64,000 nucleotides of DNA from UBA9647 sp963739335 (GTDB lineage: Bacteria > Bacteroidota > Ignavibacteria > UBA10030): the NCBI GenBank assembly GCA_963739335.1, contig CAVUAC010000044.1, forward strand, positions 62,001 through 126,000. Direction: 5' to 3'. The position numbers and the translations under genes were made by a program. The notes beneath the pieces are model-generated. The model was not told where the DNA came from. It made no database searches and saw only the letters and a list, made by a program, of their open reading frames with translations. Position 1 is the first letter of the stretch, and every line of letters begins with the position of its first letter. This document shows, one piece after another, positions 1 to 9,045 of this stretch.

Positions 1-466
1 CACTCAGTCCGACCATCTTCGTGAAGGCGATCCATGGCCGGGGGAAACTCCGTCGACACGCAAGCTGGAAGGAGCCGTCGGGATTCAGCACTTTGCAGCC
101 GGCGAGGCCGACGTCAGGGTTATCCTCAAAAAACTTGATCATGACGCGGAGCGTGTCTTCCTGGACCAGCGTGTCGGGGTTGATGAGCAGGAGATACTTC
201 CCGCGGGCACGTTTCAAGCCAAGGTTGTTGGCCCTCGCGAATCCGAGGTTCGTCTTGCTTGCAATCAGCTGCACCCCCCGGAACCGTCGCCGCACCATCT
301 CGATACTGCCATCGTCCGACGCGTTGTCGACGACGATAATCTCGCCCCGCAGACCCTTCATCGCCTTCCGCAACGAGACAAGTGCATGATGGAGAAACTC
401 GCGCACATTGTAGTTGACGATGATGATGGAAAGGAGCGGCCCGATTTGTTTTGGTTTTCTTATCAT
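1..466 (-). CDS. Family 2 glycosyltransferase, N-terminal part (runs off window)
   Basis: The minus-strand frame opens at an ATG at 466 and continues past base 1 without a stop, giving the first 155 codons. The start region shows the GT-A entry motif SIIIVNYNV, then VDNASDDGS (nucleotide-sugar binding), a GFARANN segment and LLINPDT, which carries the DxD-like metal-binding position. This pattern is typical of WbbL-type rhamnosyl or related transferases that add sugars to a lipid-linked polysaccharide at the inner face of the membrane. It lies downstream of the polysaccharide locus on the same strand, separated from it by the GxxExxY element. The donor and acceptor sugars cannot be read from the motifs. 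The C-terminal half lies outside the window. Confidence 0.88.
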   Translation of the reverse strand, partial: MIRKPKQIGPLLSIIIVNYNVREFLHHALVSLRKAMKGLRGEIIVVDNASDDGSIEMVRRRFRGVQLIASKTNLGFARANNLGLKRARGKYLLLINPDTLVQEDTLRVMIKFFEDNPDVGLAGCKVLNPDGSFQLACRRSFPRPWIAFTKMVGLS

Positions 467-478
467 GGACAAATGTCA

Positions 479-995
479 CGCAAAGACGCCAGGTCCTCCT
501 CTGTGCTCTCTGCGTCCTTTGCGGTTTGATTTAATTCGAACCGCAGAGACCGCGAAGAAACGCGGAGGTCACTCTTCGATCTCCTCCCCAAGCTGATTCA
601 CGACACGCCTGATACCGTCTTTCACTCTTTTCACGTTGAAGTTGATCAGATATCCGAGTTTGCATCCAGACAACTTCAGGTACGTCAGTATTTGCGCTAG
701 ATGAACGTCATTGAGCGCTTCGACAGCTTTTATCTCGACGACGACCTTCTTTTCAACGAGTAGGTCAATCCGCTAACCGCAATCCAGCTTGACGCTTCTG
801 TAAACAAGGGGAAGTGCCTTTTGCACCTCCACATCCAAACCTGCCGATCTCAGTTCATGGCATAGACATGCTTCATAAGTGGATTCAAGCAAGCCCGGGC
901 CTAGTTCACGGTGCACCTGCAATGCACGATAGACGACAATGCCACCGATCTCGTTCTCGGACATACGCCTTTCCTAATCTCTTGGCGTCTTTGCG
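479..995. repeat. Inverted repeats flanking the GxxExxY gene
   Basis: A 13-base word, CGCAAAGACGCCA, at 479-491 recurs as its exact reverse complement at 983-995, so the two copies bracket the GxxExxY gene at 569-964. Just inside the left copy is a hairpin with a 6-bp stem, GCGGTT at 521-526 and AACCGC at 539-544. The surrounding left sequence is rich in CTCTGCG/GCAGAG words of the kind often found around such genes in environmental genomes. No transposase is present. The repeats could be termini of a small non-autonomous element or a local fold-back. Confidence 0.55.
569..964 (-). pseudogene. GxxExxY family protein interrupted by an in-frame amber codon
   Basis: Read from the ATG at 964 to the TGA at 569-571 the frame encodes 131 codons, with one internal TAG at 773-775. 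The protein starts MSENEIGGIVVYRALQ and carries the family-naming GLLESTY motif near residue 27. The second half contains EIKAVEALNDVHLAQ, LTYLKLSG and a C-terminal GIRRVVN, all typical of GxxExxY proteins, a small family of unknown role with a predicted PD-(D/E)XK-like fold. In relatives the stop position is usually a tyrosine in LDCGYRID, so TAC or TAT has become TAG. Without the stop the length (about 130 residues) is normal. It is either a real nonsense mutation or a base-call error. Confidence 0.8.
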
Positions 996-1004
996 ACTTT
1001 GCCT

Positions 1005-1038
1005 GCCCGCCTCTTGAAATTCTCTGAGGCAGGCGGGC
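1005..1038 (-). terminator. Stem-loop just after the last linked polysaccharide gene
   Basis: An 8-bp perfect stem (GCCCGCCT at 1005-1012 pairing with AGGCGGGC at 1031-1038) begins six bases beyond the stop of the family 2 glycosyltransferase at 1045. A second, competing pairing of GCCTGCC with GGCAGGC is possible in the same segment. There is no T-run on the minus strand, so it is not a classical intrinsic terminator. It could be a weak terminator, an mRNA 3'-end stabiliser or part of the repeat cluster around the GxxExxY gene. Confidence 0.35.
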
Positions 1039-1044
1039 GTGAGC

Positions 1045-1761
1045 CTACTTGCTTTCAAACAGGCTTCTGAATTTCAATCGCCAGACCATCCACACTGCTT
1101 CGTACACGATGTGCTTGGACATCTTGGAAACACCGATTCTGCGGTCCACAAAAACGATGGGGATCTCGAGGATGCGGAAACCTTTCCTCCACGTCTTGAA
1201 GTTCATTTCAATTTGAAACGCATAGCCGTTGGAATGGATTGCATCAAGGTCGATGCTTTCAAGCACCTTGCGCTTGAAGCATTTGTATCCCCCCGTCGCA
1301 TCGTGCACGGGCATACCGGTGATGACCCTCGTATACAGATTCGCGAAATAGCTCAGCAGCAATCGCCTCATCGGCCAGTTCACGACATTGACTCCCGAGA
1401 TATATCGAGATCCGATCACGAGATCGTACTCCTCGGCTTTTTCAAGAAGCCTGGGGAGCTCCGCCGGATCGTGCGAGAGATCGGCATCCATCTCGAAGAC
1501 GTAGTCAAAGGTGTTGGCGATGGCATACTTGAAACCGGCGACATATGCCGTGCCCAAACCCATTTTACCTGGACGCTCGATGAGATGAAGGCACGGTTCA
1601 GTTTTCTGCATTTCCTTGACCAGCTTAGCCGTCCCATCCGGAGAATTGTCGTCCACGATGAGAATGTTGAAGTGGCTGCCATGATTGAGGACAGCCGGTA
1701 TGAGTTGGGGGAGGTTGTCAGCTTCATTAAATGTCGGGATGATAACGAGGCAGCGTTTCAT
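1045..1761 (-). CDS. Polyprenyl-phosphate mannosyl/glycosyltransferase (DPM1-like, family 2)
   Basis: The protein has about 238 residues when started at the ATG at 1761; the frame is open further upstream, but that stretch is not protein-like and overlaps the aminotransferase. It begins MKRCLVIIPTFNEADNL and then shows IVDDNSPDGT, MDADLSHDP (metal-binding DAD) and VIGSRYISG, the signature series of dolichol/polyprenol-phosphate mannose synthases. The enzyme transfers a sugar from a nucleotide donor to polyprenyl phosphate on the cytoplasmic face. No C-terminal membrane segment or GtrA domain is visible, so it resembles the soluble, membrane-associated DPM1 class. It lies 56 bases downstream of the aminotransferase gene. 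Confidence 0.88.
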   Translation of the reverse strand: MKRCLVIIPTFNEADNLPQLIPAVLNHGSHFNILIVDDNSPDGTAKLVKEMQKTEPCLHLIERPGKMGLGTAYVAGFKYAIANTFDYVFEMDADLSHDPAELPRLLEKAEEYDLVIGSRYISGVNVVNWPMRRLLLSYFANLYTRVITGMPVHDATGGYKCFKRKVLESIDLDAIHSNGYAFQIEMNFKTWRKGFRILEIPIVFVDRRIGVSKMSKHIVYEAVWMVWRLKFRSLFESK

Positions 1762-1817
1762 AAGTTGGGTCTGGCTCTGTGCGTGTACGGATTGATTTGT
1801 ACTGTTCGTTTTCGCAG

Positions 1818-2930
1818 TTACTTCCCAAGCCCTTCCAGAACCGCCTGGGCGATGCACCGCTGCTGCTCTTCAGTCAATTCGGTATGGATGGGAAGGGACA
1901 GCACTTCCGCGGCAGCGCGTTCCGTTTTGGGGAATGATCCCTTTGGTTTCCCTACCTTTTCGTACGCCTGCTGAAGATGGAGCGGGATGGGATAGTAGAT
2001 TGCATGAGGAATTTTCTTCTCCGCGAGCCATTCATCCACCTTGTCCCGCTGATTCATTCGCAGCGTGTATTGATGGAAGATGTGCCGCGTGTACGGTGCC
2101 TCATAGGGCGTCGTAACCTGATGGCCCTTGAAAAGTTCATTGTAGAACCAGGCGGCTGTTCGCCGGGCTTCGTGCCATTGCTCGAGATGTCGGAGCTTGA
2201 CATTCAGAATCGCGGCCTGGAGCGTATCCAGACGGCTGTTCACGCCGATCGTCTCATGATAATATCGCTTGCGTGACCCGTGCATGATGATCATGCGCAC
2301 TTTCTCGGCAAGCTGATCGTCTTGTGTAACGACCATGCCCGCATCTCCAAAGGCCCCAAGGTTCTTGCTTGGGAAGAAGCTGATGCATCCCAGTGTGCCG
2401 ATGCCCCCGACTTTGCGCCCTTTGTACTCCGTCCCCATTGCCTGGGCTGCATCCTCGATCACCGGGAGCCCATGCTTCCGAGCCACTTCCATCAGCGGGT
2501 CCATATCGACCGAATGTCCATAGAGATGGACCGGCAGGATGGCTTTCGTGCGCGGCGTGATTGCAGCTTCGATGCCAGCCGGGTCAATATTGAACGTGAG
2601 CGGATCGATATCGACATACACCGGCGTCGCACCGAGAAGGACAATCGTTTCCGTCGTTGCCACAAACGTGAAAGATGTCGTGATGACCTCATCCCCCGGT
2701 CCGATGTTGAGGGCCATCATCGCGACCTGAAGGGCATCGGTACCCGATGCGCAACCAATGGCGTGTTTTGTTCCAAGATACTTGGCGGCAGCGGCTTCAA
2801 ATTCCCCGACTTCCTTGCCCAGAATATAATGTCCGGAATCCAGAACGCGGTGAATCGCCTCGTCAACCTCAGGCTTGATCTTGCGGTACTGTGTCGTCAG
2901 ATCAACCATTTGAATATTCATCGAACTCAT
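1818..2930 (-). CDS. DegT/DnrJ/EryC1/StrS sugar aminotransferase
   Basis: This 370-residue PLP enzyme has the length and motifs of the DegT/StrS family, which converts keto-sugar nucleotides to amino-sugar nucleotides using glutamate. Visible landmarks are the CASGTDALQ segment near 60, the PLP-ring aspartate D160 in IEDAAQA, and the Schiff-base lysine K189 in FFPSKNLGAFGDAG. The order and wording (VDLTTQYRKIKPEVD at the start) resemble WbpE/PglE-type enzymes acting on UDP-linked 3-keto or 4-keto sugars, but the exact substrate is not readable. Its stop and the downstream glycosyltransferase are close, and only one base separates its start from the stop of the initiating sugar transferase, so they are cotranscribed. 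Confidence 0.92.
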   Translation of the reverse strand: MSSMNIQMVDLTTQYRKIKPEVDEAIHRVLDSGHYILGKEVGEFEAAAAKYLGTKHAIGCASGTDALQVAMMALNIGPGDEVITTSFTFVATTETIVLLGATPVYVDIDPLTFNIDPAGIEAAITPRTKAILPVHLYGHSVDMDPLMEVARKHGLPVIEDAAQAMGTEYKGRKVGGIGTLGCISFFPSKNLGAFGDAGMVVTQDDQLAEKVRMIIMHGSRKRYYHETIGVNSRLDTLQAAILNVKLRHLEQWHEARRTAAWFYNELFKGHQVTTPYEAPYTRHIFHQYTLRMNQRDKVDEWLAEKKIPHAIYYPIPLHLQQAYEKVGKPKGSFPKTERAAAEVLSLPIHTELTEEQQRCIAQAVLEGLGK

Positions 2931-2931
2931 A

Positions 2932-4347
2932 TCAGGTATGCCCTTTTCCTGTGATCATCACATAAAATGTATTGAAAAGTATTTTCAAATCCATTCGCCA
3001 CGACATATTCTCGATGTAGAAGAGATCGTACTTCAATTTGACCTTCACATCTTCAATGGATTCGTCGTACTTGTGTTTCACTTGCGCCCAGCCGGTGATG
3101 CCGGGACGTACTTTGAGGCGGCGTTTGTACAGCGGAAGCTCCGCCGCGAGCTTTTCCACGAAGAAGGATCGTTCCGGGCGCGGGCCGACGAGGCTCATAT
3201 CACCCGTCAGAACATTGATGAACTGCGGCACCTCATCGATATGCAGACGACGGATGATCCTTCCAACTCTCGTGACACGCGGATCGCGCTTTACAGCCCA
3301 TACGGGCCCCGATTGTTTTTCGGCGTCGGCATGCATCGACCGGAATTTGAAGATCCTGAAGCTCTTCCCGTTCCTTCCAATCCGATCCTGACGATATAAG
3401 ACCGGTCCACGCGACTCGATCTTGATCAGGGCAGCGACCAGCAGCCAGAACGGAAGCCCCACGACGAGGATGAGCGTTGCGACAATAACATCGAGCGCAC
3501 GCTTGAGCGATTCCTCCCATGGTTCATGATCTCGGGCGTGACTTCGATGAGCGGAACTCCATAGATGGAGCTCACCCGCGCCTGGCCGCTCACAATGTCG
3601 TACAGATCGGCCATCATCTTCAATCCGACTTCATACCCGTTGCATGCATTGATGATCTGAAGAAGTTTGTCGTGTTCCGACGAATCGAGACCGACAAGCA
3701 CTTCCCGCACTTCGTGTTGCGTGATCAGCGACGAGAGCTGTTCAATCGAGCCCACCAGCGGAACTTCCCTGTACTCCGGCTTCCGGGGGCGTTTCCCCGC
3801 CCTCGTTTTCCCGGCGTCAACAAATCCAACGGGTCTATACCCCAGCGCAGGGTATTTGAACACCATATCACACAGCTCCCGGGCCTTGACTGACCACCCG
3901 ACGATGAGCGTGTTCCGCGCTCCAATGCCCGCCTCGAGCAATCGTTTCTGGGTTGCGCGAAGGACGAGCCTTCCCAGGCTCACAAAACCGAACAGCAGCA
4001 GCCAGTAGGCGCCGATCAGAATCCTCGTTCCCGACTGCGCGCTGGTCGACGTGTCGTCGATGAAGATCAGGAAAAAAAGCACAAGAACACCCGCCGTGAT
4101 AATGCGGAACAGGGTCACCAGCTCATCGAGGCGCGACTGCGCGTACCAGGAGCGGTACAGGCCGAAGAACGCGAACAGCAGAAGCCAGTATACGTAGATC
4201 GCGAGCATCGGCAGATACAGATCGGGCTCGATCGGATACGTGAACCAGCCGCTCTGTACGCGCAGGAGATAGGTACGCAAGGTACGCCGTGTTGACAGTG
4301 AAGAAATCAAGGAAAATGAGAAGTATGCGTTCCAAACGCTTGTTCAT
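2932..4347 (-). CDS. Initiating undecaprenyl-phosphate sugar-phosphate transferase (two frameshifts)
   Basis: Joining three frames gives about 470 residues, the normal length for a polyprenyl glycosylphosphotransferase of the WbaP/WcaJ type. The start is MNKRLERILLIFLDFFTVN at 4347. The first break is near 4264-4276, where removing one T restores AYL-LLRVQSGW. Membrane helices follow, then a Rossmann-like CoA-binding-type region (NTLIVGWSVKARELCD). The second break is near 3520, where one missing C restores NPWEESLKRALD. The catalytic C-terminus has LYRQDRIGRNG, KFRSM, DEVPQFINVL, SLVGPRPE and KVRPGITGWAQV. It loads the first sugar-1-phosphate onto undecaprenyl phosphate. The gene lies between the epimerase and aminotransferase genes. 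Confidence 0.88.
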
Positions 4348-4383
4348 CGAACAGCCTGCAGAGGCTTTAGTGCAACATTCTGA

Positions 4384-5436
4384 TCACGCTGGTTTTTTTG
4401 GCAAAACGCGGACCGCGGATGACATGCCCGGCGGGAAGCTCGCGGCCGCCTTGATGTTCTCCCACTCGCTTCTGAACCACTGGATCGTGTTCGCAAGCCC
4501 GTGCTTGAACTGGGTTTTCGGCTCATACCCCAGCAGGTCCCTCGCGCGATCAATCGACGCCAGCAAACGACTCTTCGTGTCCCACTTGCGCCGCTGAGAG
4601 GAAACAATGCCGGCCTTGTTTCCGGTCAGGTCATTAATGAGGGTCGCAAGATCAAGAATGCGCGTTTCTACCCCTGAAGCGAGGTTCATCTCCTGGCCAA
4701 TCGCTTTCTCATAGAACCCGGCCCTCATGACCCCCTCAGCAATATCCTCAACATATGTAAAGTCACGCGTCTCTTCACCGGTCCCGGTCAACGGAAGAGG
4801 CTTTCCCTGCAGCGCCCAGTAAATAAAGTTCGGGATGACATTCCGGTATTGCCCCGGCACTTCACCCGGACCATACGAATTGAAGAACCGCGTCTTGACC
4901 ACCGGCAAGCTGTAGTGATTGAAGTAGAAATTGCAGTACAGCTCCCCGAGCATCTTGGTGATCTGGTACGGTGTGCTGAGGTTCAGGGACATGAACTCCT
5001 CGCGCAGGGGCAAGGGAGCTGCACTCCCGTAGATGGAGCAACCGGACGATGCATAGACGAAGCGTTCGACCTTTGTGAGTTTCGAATACTCGAGGACCCG
5101 CAGCGTTCCGAGACCATTCGTCATAAGATCGGTCTCGGGATGATCGATGCTGTTCTGATTCGCGAAGAACGCGGCAAGGTGGAAAACGTAGTGCGGCTCT
5201 TCAAAAAAGACCCGCTTCAGTTTGACTTCGTCCTGCACATTGCCTTCGACGAACATCAGGTTAGGAGCGTGAGGCAAGTTCCATCGTTGCCCCGAGCTCA
5301 AATCATCCAGCACAAGTACCAGCGAGGCCTCACATTCACATAACTTCCTGACCAGGTTTGATCCAATCGCACCAGCACCGCCAGTGACGAGAATTCTCTT
5401 CCCTTTGTATGCTTGTTGAAAGTCCATCAGCGTCAT
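4384..5436 (-). CDS. NAD-dependent nucleotide-sugar epimerase/dehydratase (extended SDR)
   Basis: The 350-residue protein begins with the NAD-binding glycine motif VTGGAGAIGSNLVRKL, followed by DDLSS for the adenosine ribose. The catalytic SSGCSIYG segment and a YxxxK pair in TPYQITK are present, as is RFFNSYGPGE, a substrate-loop feature of UDP-sugar 4-epimerases and dehydratases. It therefore acts on a nucleotide sugar in the cytoplasm to feed the polysaccharide locus; GalE-, WbpP- or UXS-like activities cannot be separated by eye. It lies between the family 4 glycosyltransferase and the initiating transferase. The C-terminal tail after the WFRSEWENIK helix is poorly conserved in character. 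Confidence 0.88.
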   Translation of the reverse strand: MTLMDFQQAYKGKRILVTGGAGAIGSNLVRKLCECEASLVLVLDDLSSGQRWNLPHAPNLMFVEGNVQDEVKLKRVFFEEPHYVFHLAAFFANQNSIDHPETDLMTNGLGTLRVLEYSKLTKVERFVYASSGCSIYGSAAPLPLREEFMSLNLSTPYQITKMLGELYCNFYFNHYSLPVVKTRFFNSYGPGEVPGQYRNVIPNFIYWALQGKPLPLTGTGEETRDFTYVEDIAEGVMRAGFYEKAIGQEMNLASGVETRILDLATLINDLTGNKAGIVSSQRRKWDTKSRLLASIDRARDLLGYEPKTQFKHGLANTIQWFRSEWENIKAAASFPPGMSSAVRVLPKKPA

Positions 5437-5454
5437 TCTTATCCCCGTTTATCT

Positions 5455-6687
5455 TCAGTGAGTGTTCGTTCGAATGCATGTTCGTAGAGGGTCGTGCACA
5501 TCTCCAATGAGTAGGTCCTGCTCCACAAAACGTCGCCCATTCTCGCGGTATTCCTTTGCGAGATCGGGATTCTCATAGATCGTTCTTACAGCGTCTGCCA
5601 GTGCTGAAGGATTCTCCGGCTCGATACATATGCCGCATCGAGCAGACGCGACAATTTTCGGCGCGTCCCCCTCAAGCGGCATTGCAGCAATCAGCGCACG
5701 TCCGGCAGCCATGATGCTCATAATCTTACTGGGCACCACGGGCGTCTTCACTTCCTTGCGCAACGTCGCAAGGCAGATGTCCGAGGCATGAAGCATCTGG
5801 ACATATTCCTCCTTCGGAAGGATCGGCAGGAATCGGACGTTACTCATCCCTTGCGCACGCCCCATCAAGCGGGGTTTCTCCATGCCATCACCGACAATAT
5901 AGAAAACAATCCGGCCATATTGCTTCATGAGCCTGGCAGCGTCAATGACTGTGTCGATGTCCTGCGAGAGGCCGATGACTCCGGCAAACGATACAACATA
6001 GTCATCAGCGCCGATGCCGTGCCGTCGACAAAACTCGCCGTCTCTCTCTCCCGGCACGATGGACTTTGTATCCACCAAGTTCGGGATGATCGTTACCCGT
6101 GAGGCAGAGCCTCCACATGCTACGACGTGGTCTTTGTTCCCCGGAGAGTGAACGGTAACCAAATTCGATTTCCGGTACAGAGAGGATTCAAACCGTCGAA
6201 ACAACTTGATCAGGAAAGGGCTCCGAAGGACGCCAAGGTCAATGGCGCTCTGCGGAAAGAGATCCTGAACATTCAGAATTGCCTTGACCCCTTTCAGTCG
6301 CCGCAGGACGAGCGCAGTCCATCCCAGGAACAGCGGTGGCGAGTAGACAAGCACAAGGTCAAACTTGCCGTGAGTAAGAAACAGACCTGAGAAACTCAGT
6401 GCAAGAGCGAGCGTGACTTGCCCTAACCCGCGGAGCACGGGGATCTGACGCGGCATGCCAATCGTGCGGATTCTGATTACATCCATTCCATTCACGCGTT
6501 CTTTCATCCACCAACCGGACCGATACGCCGCCGGCAGCGAACTCTGGTCGATGTTGTACGTGGGGTAGCCGGTAAGGATCGTGACCTGGTGACCGCGGCG
6601 GACGAGTTCGGATCCGAGCTCGTAGTAAAGATGAGAAGCCGAGCCTACCTCTGGCGGAAAATACGCCGTGACGAGTATAAGCCTCAT
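5455..6687 (-). CDS. Family 4 glycosyltransferase (WbuB-like)
   Basis: This protein of about 410 residues has a GT-B fold with an N-terminal acceptor domain (LVTAYFPPEVGSASHLY, then ELVRRGHQVTILTGYP). The C-terminal donor domain shows VSFAGVIGLSQDID, YIVGDG, and VPSKIMSIMAAGRALIA, where a PxK motif stands in the usual EX7E region. It resembles WbuB/WcaI-type transferases of O-antigen and colanic-acid loci. It overlaps the upstream oxidoreductase stop by four bases (ATGA), indicating translational coupling. The last residues, after VEQDLL, are unlike the family. Other frames there read WRCAR and then LYEHAF-ERTLTEDKRG, with a stop about four bases before the next gene, so one or two indels near 5470-5510 are likely. 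Confidence 0.88.
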   Translation of the reverse strand: MRLILVTAYFPPEVGSASHLYYELGSELVRRGHQVTILTGYPTYNIDQSSLPAAYRSGWWMKERVNGMDVIRIRTIGMPRQIPVLRGLGQVTLALALSFSGLFLTHGKFDLVLVYSPPLFLGWTALVLRRLKGVKAILNVQDLFPQSAIDLGVLRSPFLIKLFRRFESSLYRKSNLVTVHSPGNKDHVVACGGSASRVTIIPNLVDTKSIVPGERDGEFCRRHGIGADDYVVSFAGVIGLSQDIDTVIDAARLMKQYGRIVFYIVGDGMEKPRLMGRAQGMSNVRFLPILPKEEYVQMLHASDICLATLRKEVKTPVVPSKIMSIMAAGRALIAAMPLEGDAPKIVASARCGICIEPENPSALADAVRTIYENPDLAKEYRENGRRFVEQDLLIGDVHDPLRTCIRTNTH

Positions 6688-8883
6688 CGCGCCCCTTTTA
6701 TGTTCTGGATCTTGACAGGTCGGCGCTTTTTCAGCGAATTCAGAATTGCAAAGGTCGCGTTGGTTGTCGCGACAGCGCGCTCGAAGTTCATCTGCGAGAC
6801 AGCCACCGAGCCATGGATGAACTCAGCCATTTCCTTTCGATAGCCCATGTCCTGGCTCGAGAGCTTCTGGCGTTCCTTCTTCGAGCCTCTCGCGAACTCC
6901 AGCACTCGGAAATCCTCAATCACTGCCACGGATTCATCCCAGAAGAGCTCCACCCGCTCGCGCGAGAACGTTTTTGTTCCCAACGCCGTGTACGTGATGG
7001 TTCCAACGGATCCATCGGCCAGAGCGATCGTGATCGCAACATTATCATCGGATTTGTACTTCCCGAGTGATCCTGAGATCGCTGTCGCAAACACCTCCGT
7101 TGGGTTCGCTCCGGAGACGAATTGGAGATAATCAACGAAATGGCAAACTTCCCCAATCACCCGGCCGCCACCGACAATAGGATCCTGCGTCCAGTGATCG
7201 AAGGGGAGAAAACTCGCATTAACGCGATACTGGACCTGCAACGGTGCTACCCTGTTGTGGAGGAGTGATTGAAGCCTCTCTGTCAGTTGCGAATAACGAC
7301 GGTTGAAACCAACCATGAACATCTGGTCCGGATGAAAACTCCTACAGGCACCAAGGAGCATCGCTATCTCCTCCGGCCGAATCGCGAGTGGCTTCTCGAC
7401 AAATACAGACTTCCCTTTTCGAATTGCTTCAGCCACGAGATTTGCATGCAGGTTGTGGCGAGTCGAGATCACAATGCTTCCGATGAGATCATCATTGAGG
7501 AGTTCTTCATAGTCGGATGTCGCGTACTCAAAGCCAAAGCGATCTCCTGTATGGCGTGAGCTCAATCCGGACTTCGTGGCAATGCCGCGCAGCCGAATTC
7601 CTCGATCCGATTTCAGTACCGGCAGCAGAAGATTGCGCGCGAACATCCCCGCGCCGATGACCCCCACCGTCGTCCGAGCCCCGCCCGTCATACGGCCCGT
7701 CTCTTGCTTCGCCCGTCCGCGCCTCAGTTGAACGATCGTGGACGTAGGACGCTCGGCAGGGTAGTCGATCATCACGCCGACATATTCTTCCTTGCCTCCG
7801 AGGATCATCGCATAAGCAGATTCAGCTTTCGCAATCGGATATCGATGGGAAATGAGCTTACGCACGTTGACGGTACCCGATGCGACCAGTCGGAGGAATT
7901 CTTCCAGGTTTCTCTGTTCAGTCCAACGGACGTACTCCAACGGCAACGATGGATACGATGGCACCAGGCTGCGCGATGGGCCAGATGCCTTCGAGACAAC
8001 GAAGGTGAGTTCTTTATCCCAAAACGCTTTGCGTGTGAGAGAGAGATCGGAGACACCCACCAGAACAATTCTCCCGCGTTGCCGGGCCACACGTTCGGCA
8101 AGTTGTATGGTTGAATTGTCCTTGGTCGCAGCTGCAAGTACAACAGCATCGGCCCCCTTTCCTCCGGTCAGATTCATCACGAGGCTATCAACATCGTGTC
8201 GCCCGATGACAAACGATTGTTCACACCCGAGATCTTTCGCCAACTGCACTTTCGACTCGTTGACGTCGACTCCAATGACTCTGCATCCATAGGCAGCCGC
8301 GATCTGAGCACAGAGAAGCCCAATGAGTCCCAGACCCACCACCACGACATTTTCTCCGAACGTCAGCTCAGCGCTCCGAATCCCATGCATGGCGATTCCG
8401 CCAAGCATCACAAAGGCAGCCTCTTCGAAGGGGAGTACCGTTCCGTCCTTCAGCGTTGGGAGCTTTGTGCAAAGCTCCGGCGGTACCGCGATAATCTCTG
8501 CGTGGCTTGCGTACGCTGACCCGGCACACGCGACGGGATCCCCCAGGGCAAACCCCTGAACGCTCGCACCGACCTCCGCGACGACTCCGGCGGCACTGTA
8601 GCCAAGCGGGACCGGCTCATCCAGCCTCGACAGTGCCTCCTTGAAAACATTCAGAAAGCCTTCACGCTTCGCCTTCCGGTAGGCAAGCATTACAAGATCC
8701 GGCCGGGCCATCGCCTTCCCGACGAGGCTCTTCTTCCCCATCTCGATCATCAACTTCTCAGTACCCGGGGCTGATGAGGGACGCCACATTCCTGACGAGG
8801 ATCTCATTCTTGCCGCATTGCGGTGCGGGGTTTTCGAGGACGCGAACGCGTCCGGATTTCATCTCTTCAACGACTTGTTTCAT
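6684..8883 (-). CDS. Two-domain oxidoreductase: zinc-type alcohol dehydrogenase plus Gfo/Idh/MocA (frameshifted near 8765)
   Basis: The gene encodes about 732 residues. The N-terminal half resembles medium-chain dehydrogenases (LGYSAAGVVAEVG, then NAD-binding VVGLGLIGLLCAQ). The C-terminal half is a Gfo/Idh/MocA oxidoreductase with a second Rossmann motif GVIGAGMFARNLLLP and the catalytic-lysine segment VFVEKPLAI. The start used is MKQVVEEMKSGRVRV at 8883; one extra G near 8765 breaks the frame between LISPG and TEKLMIEMGKK. Such fused enzymes are known from exopolysaccharide and sugar-acid loci, where a two-step redox change on a sugar is assumed, but the substrate is unknown. Its stop overlaps the next glycosyltransferase start. 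Confidence 0.87.
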
Positions 8884-9045
8884 AAGGTACTCTATTCCAA
8901 ACAGATGGGTAGTATCATCTTTTTGCCATGTGCATTGATTAATACAACTGAAGCGTCCGACGTTGCATGCCCGAATCCAAATCTCTCGCCGAGGTGGCAA
9001 GACCTGACACCATGGCCAGCCGCAATCCCAACGCAGCGCATGCCT

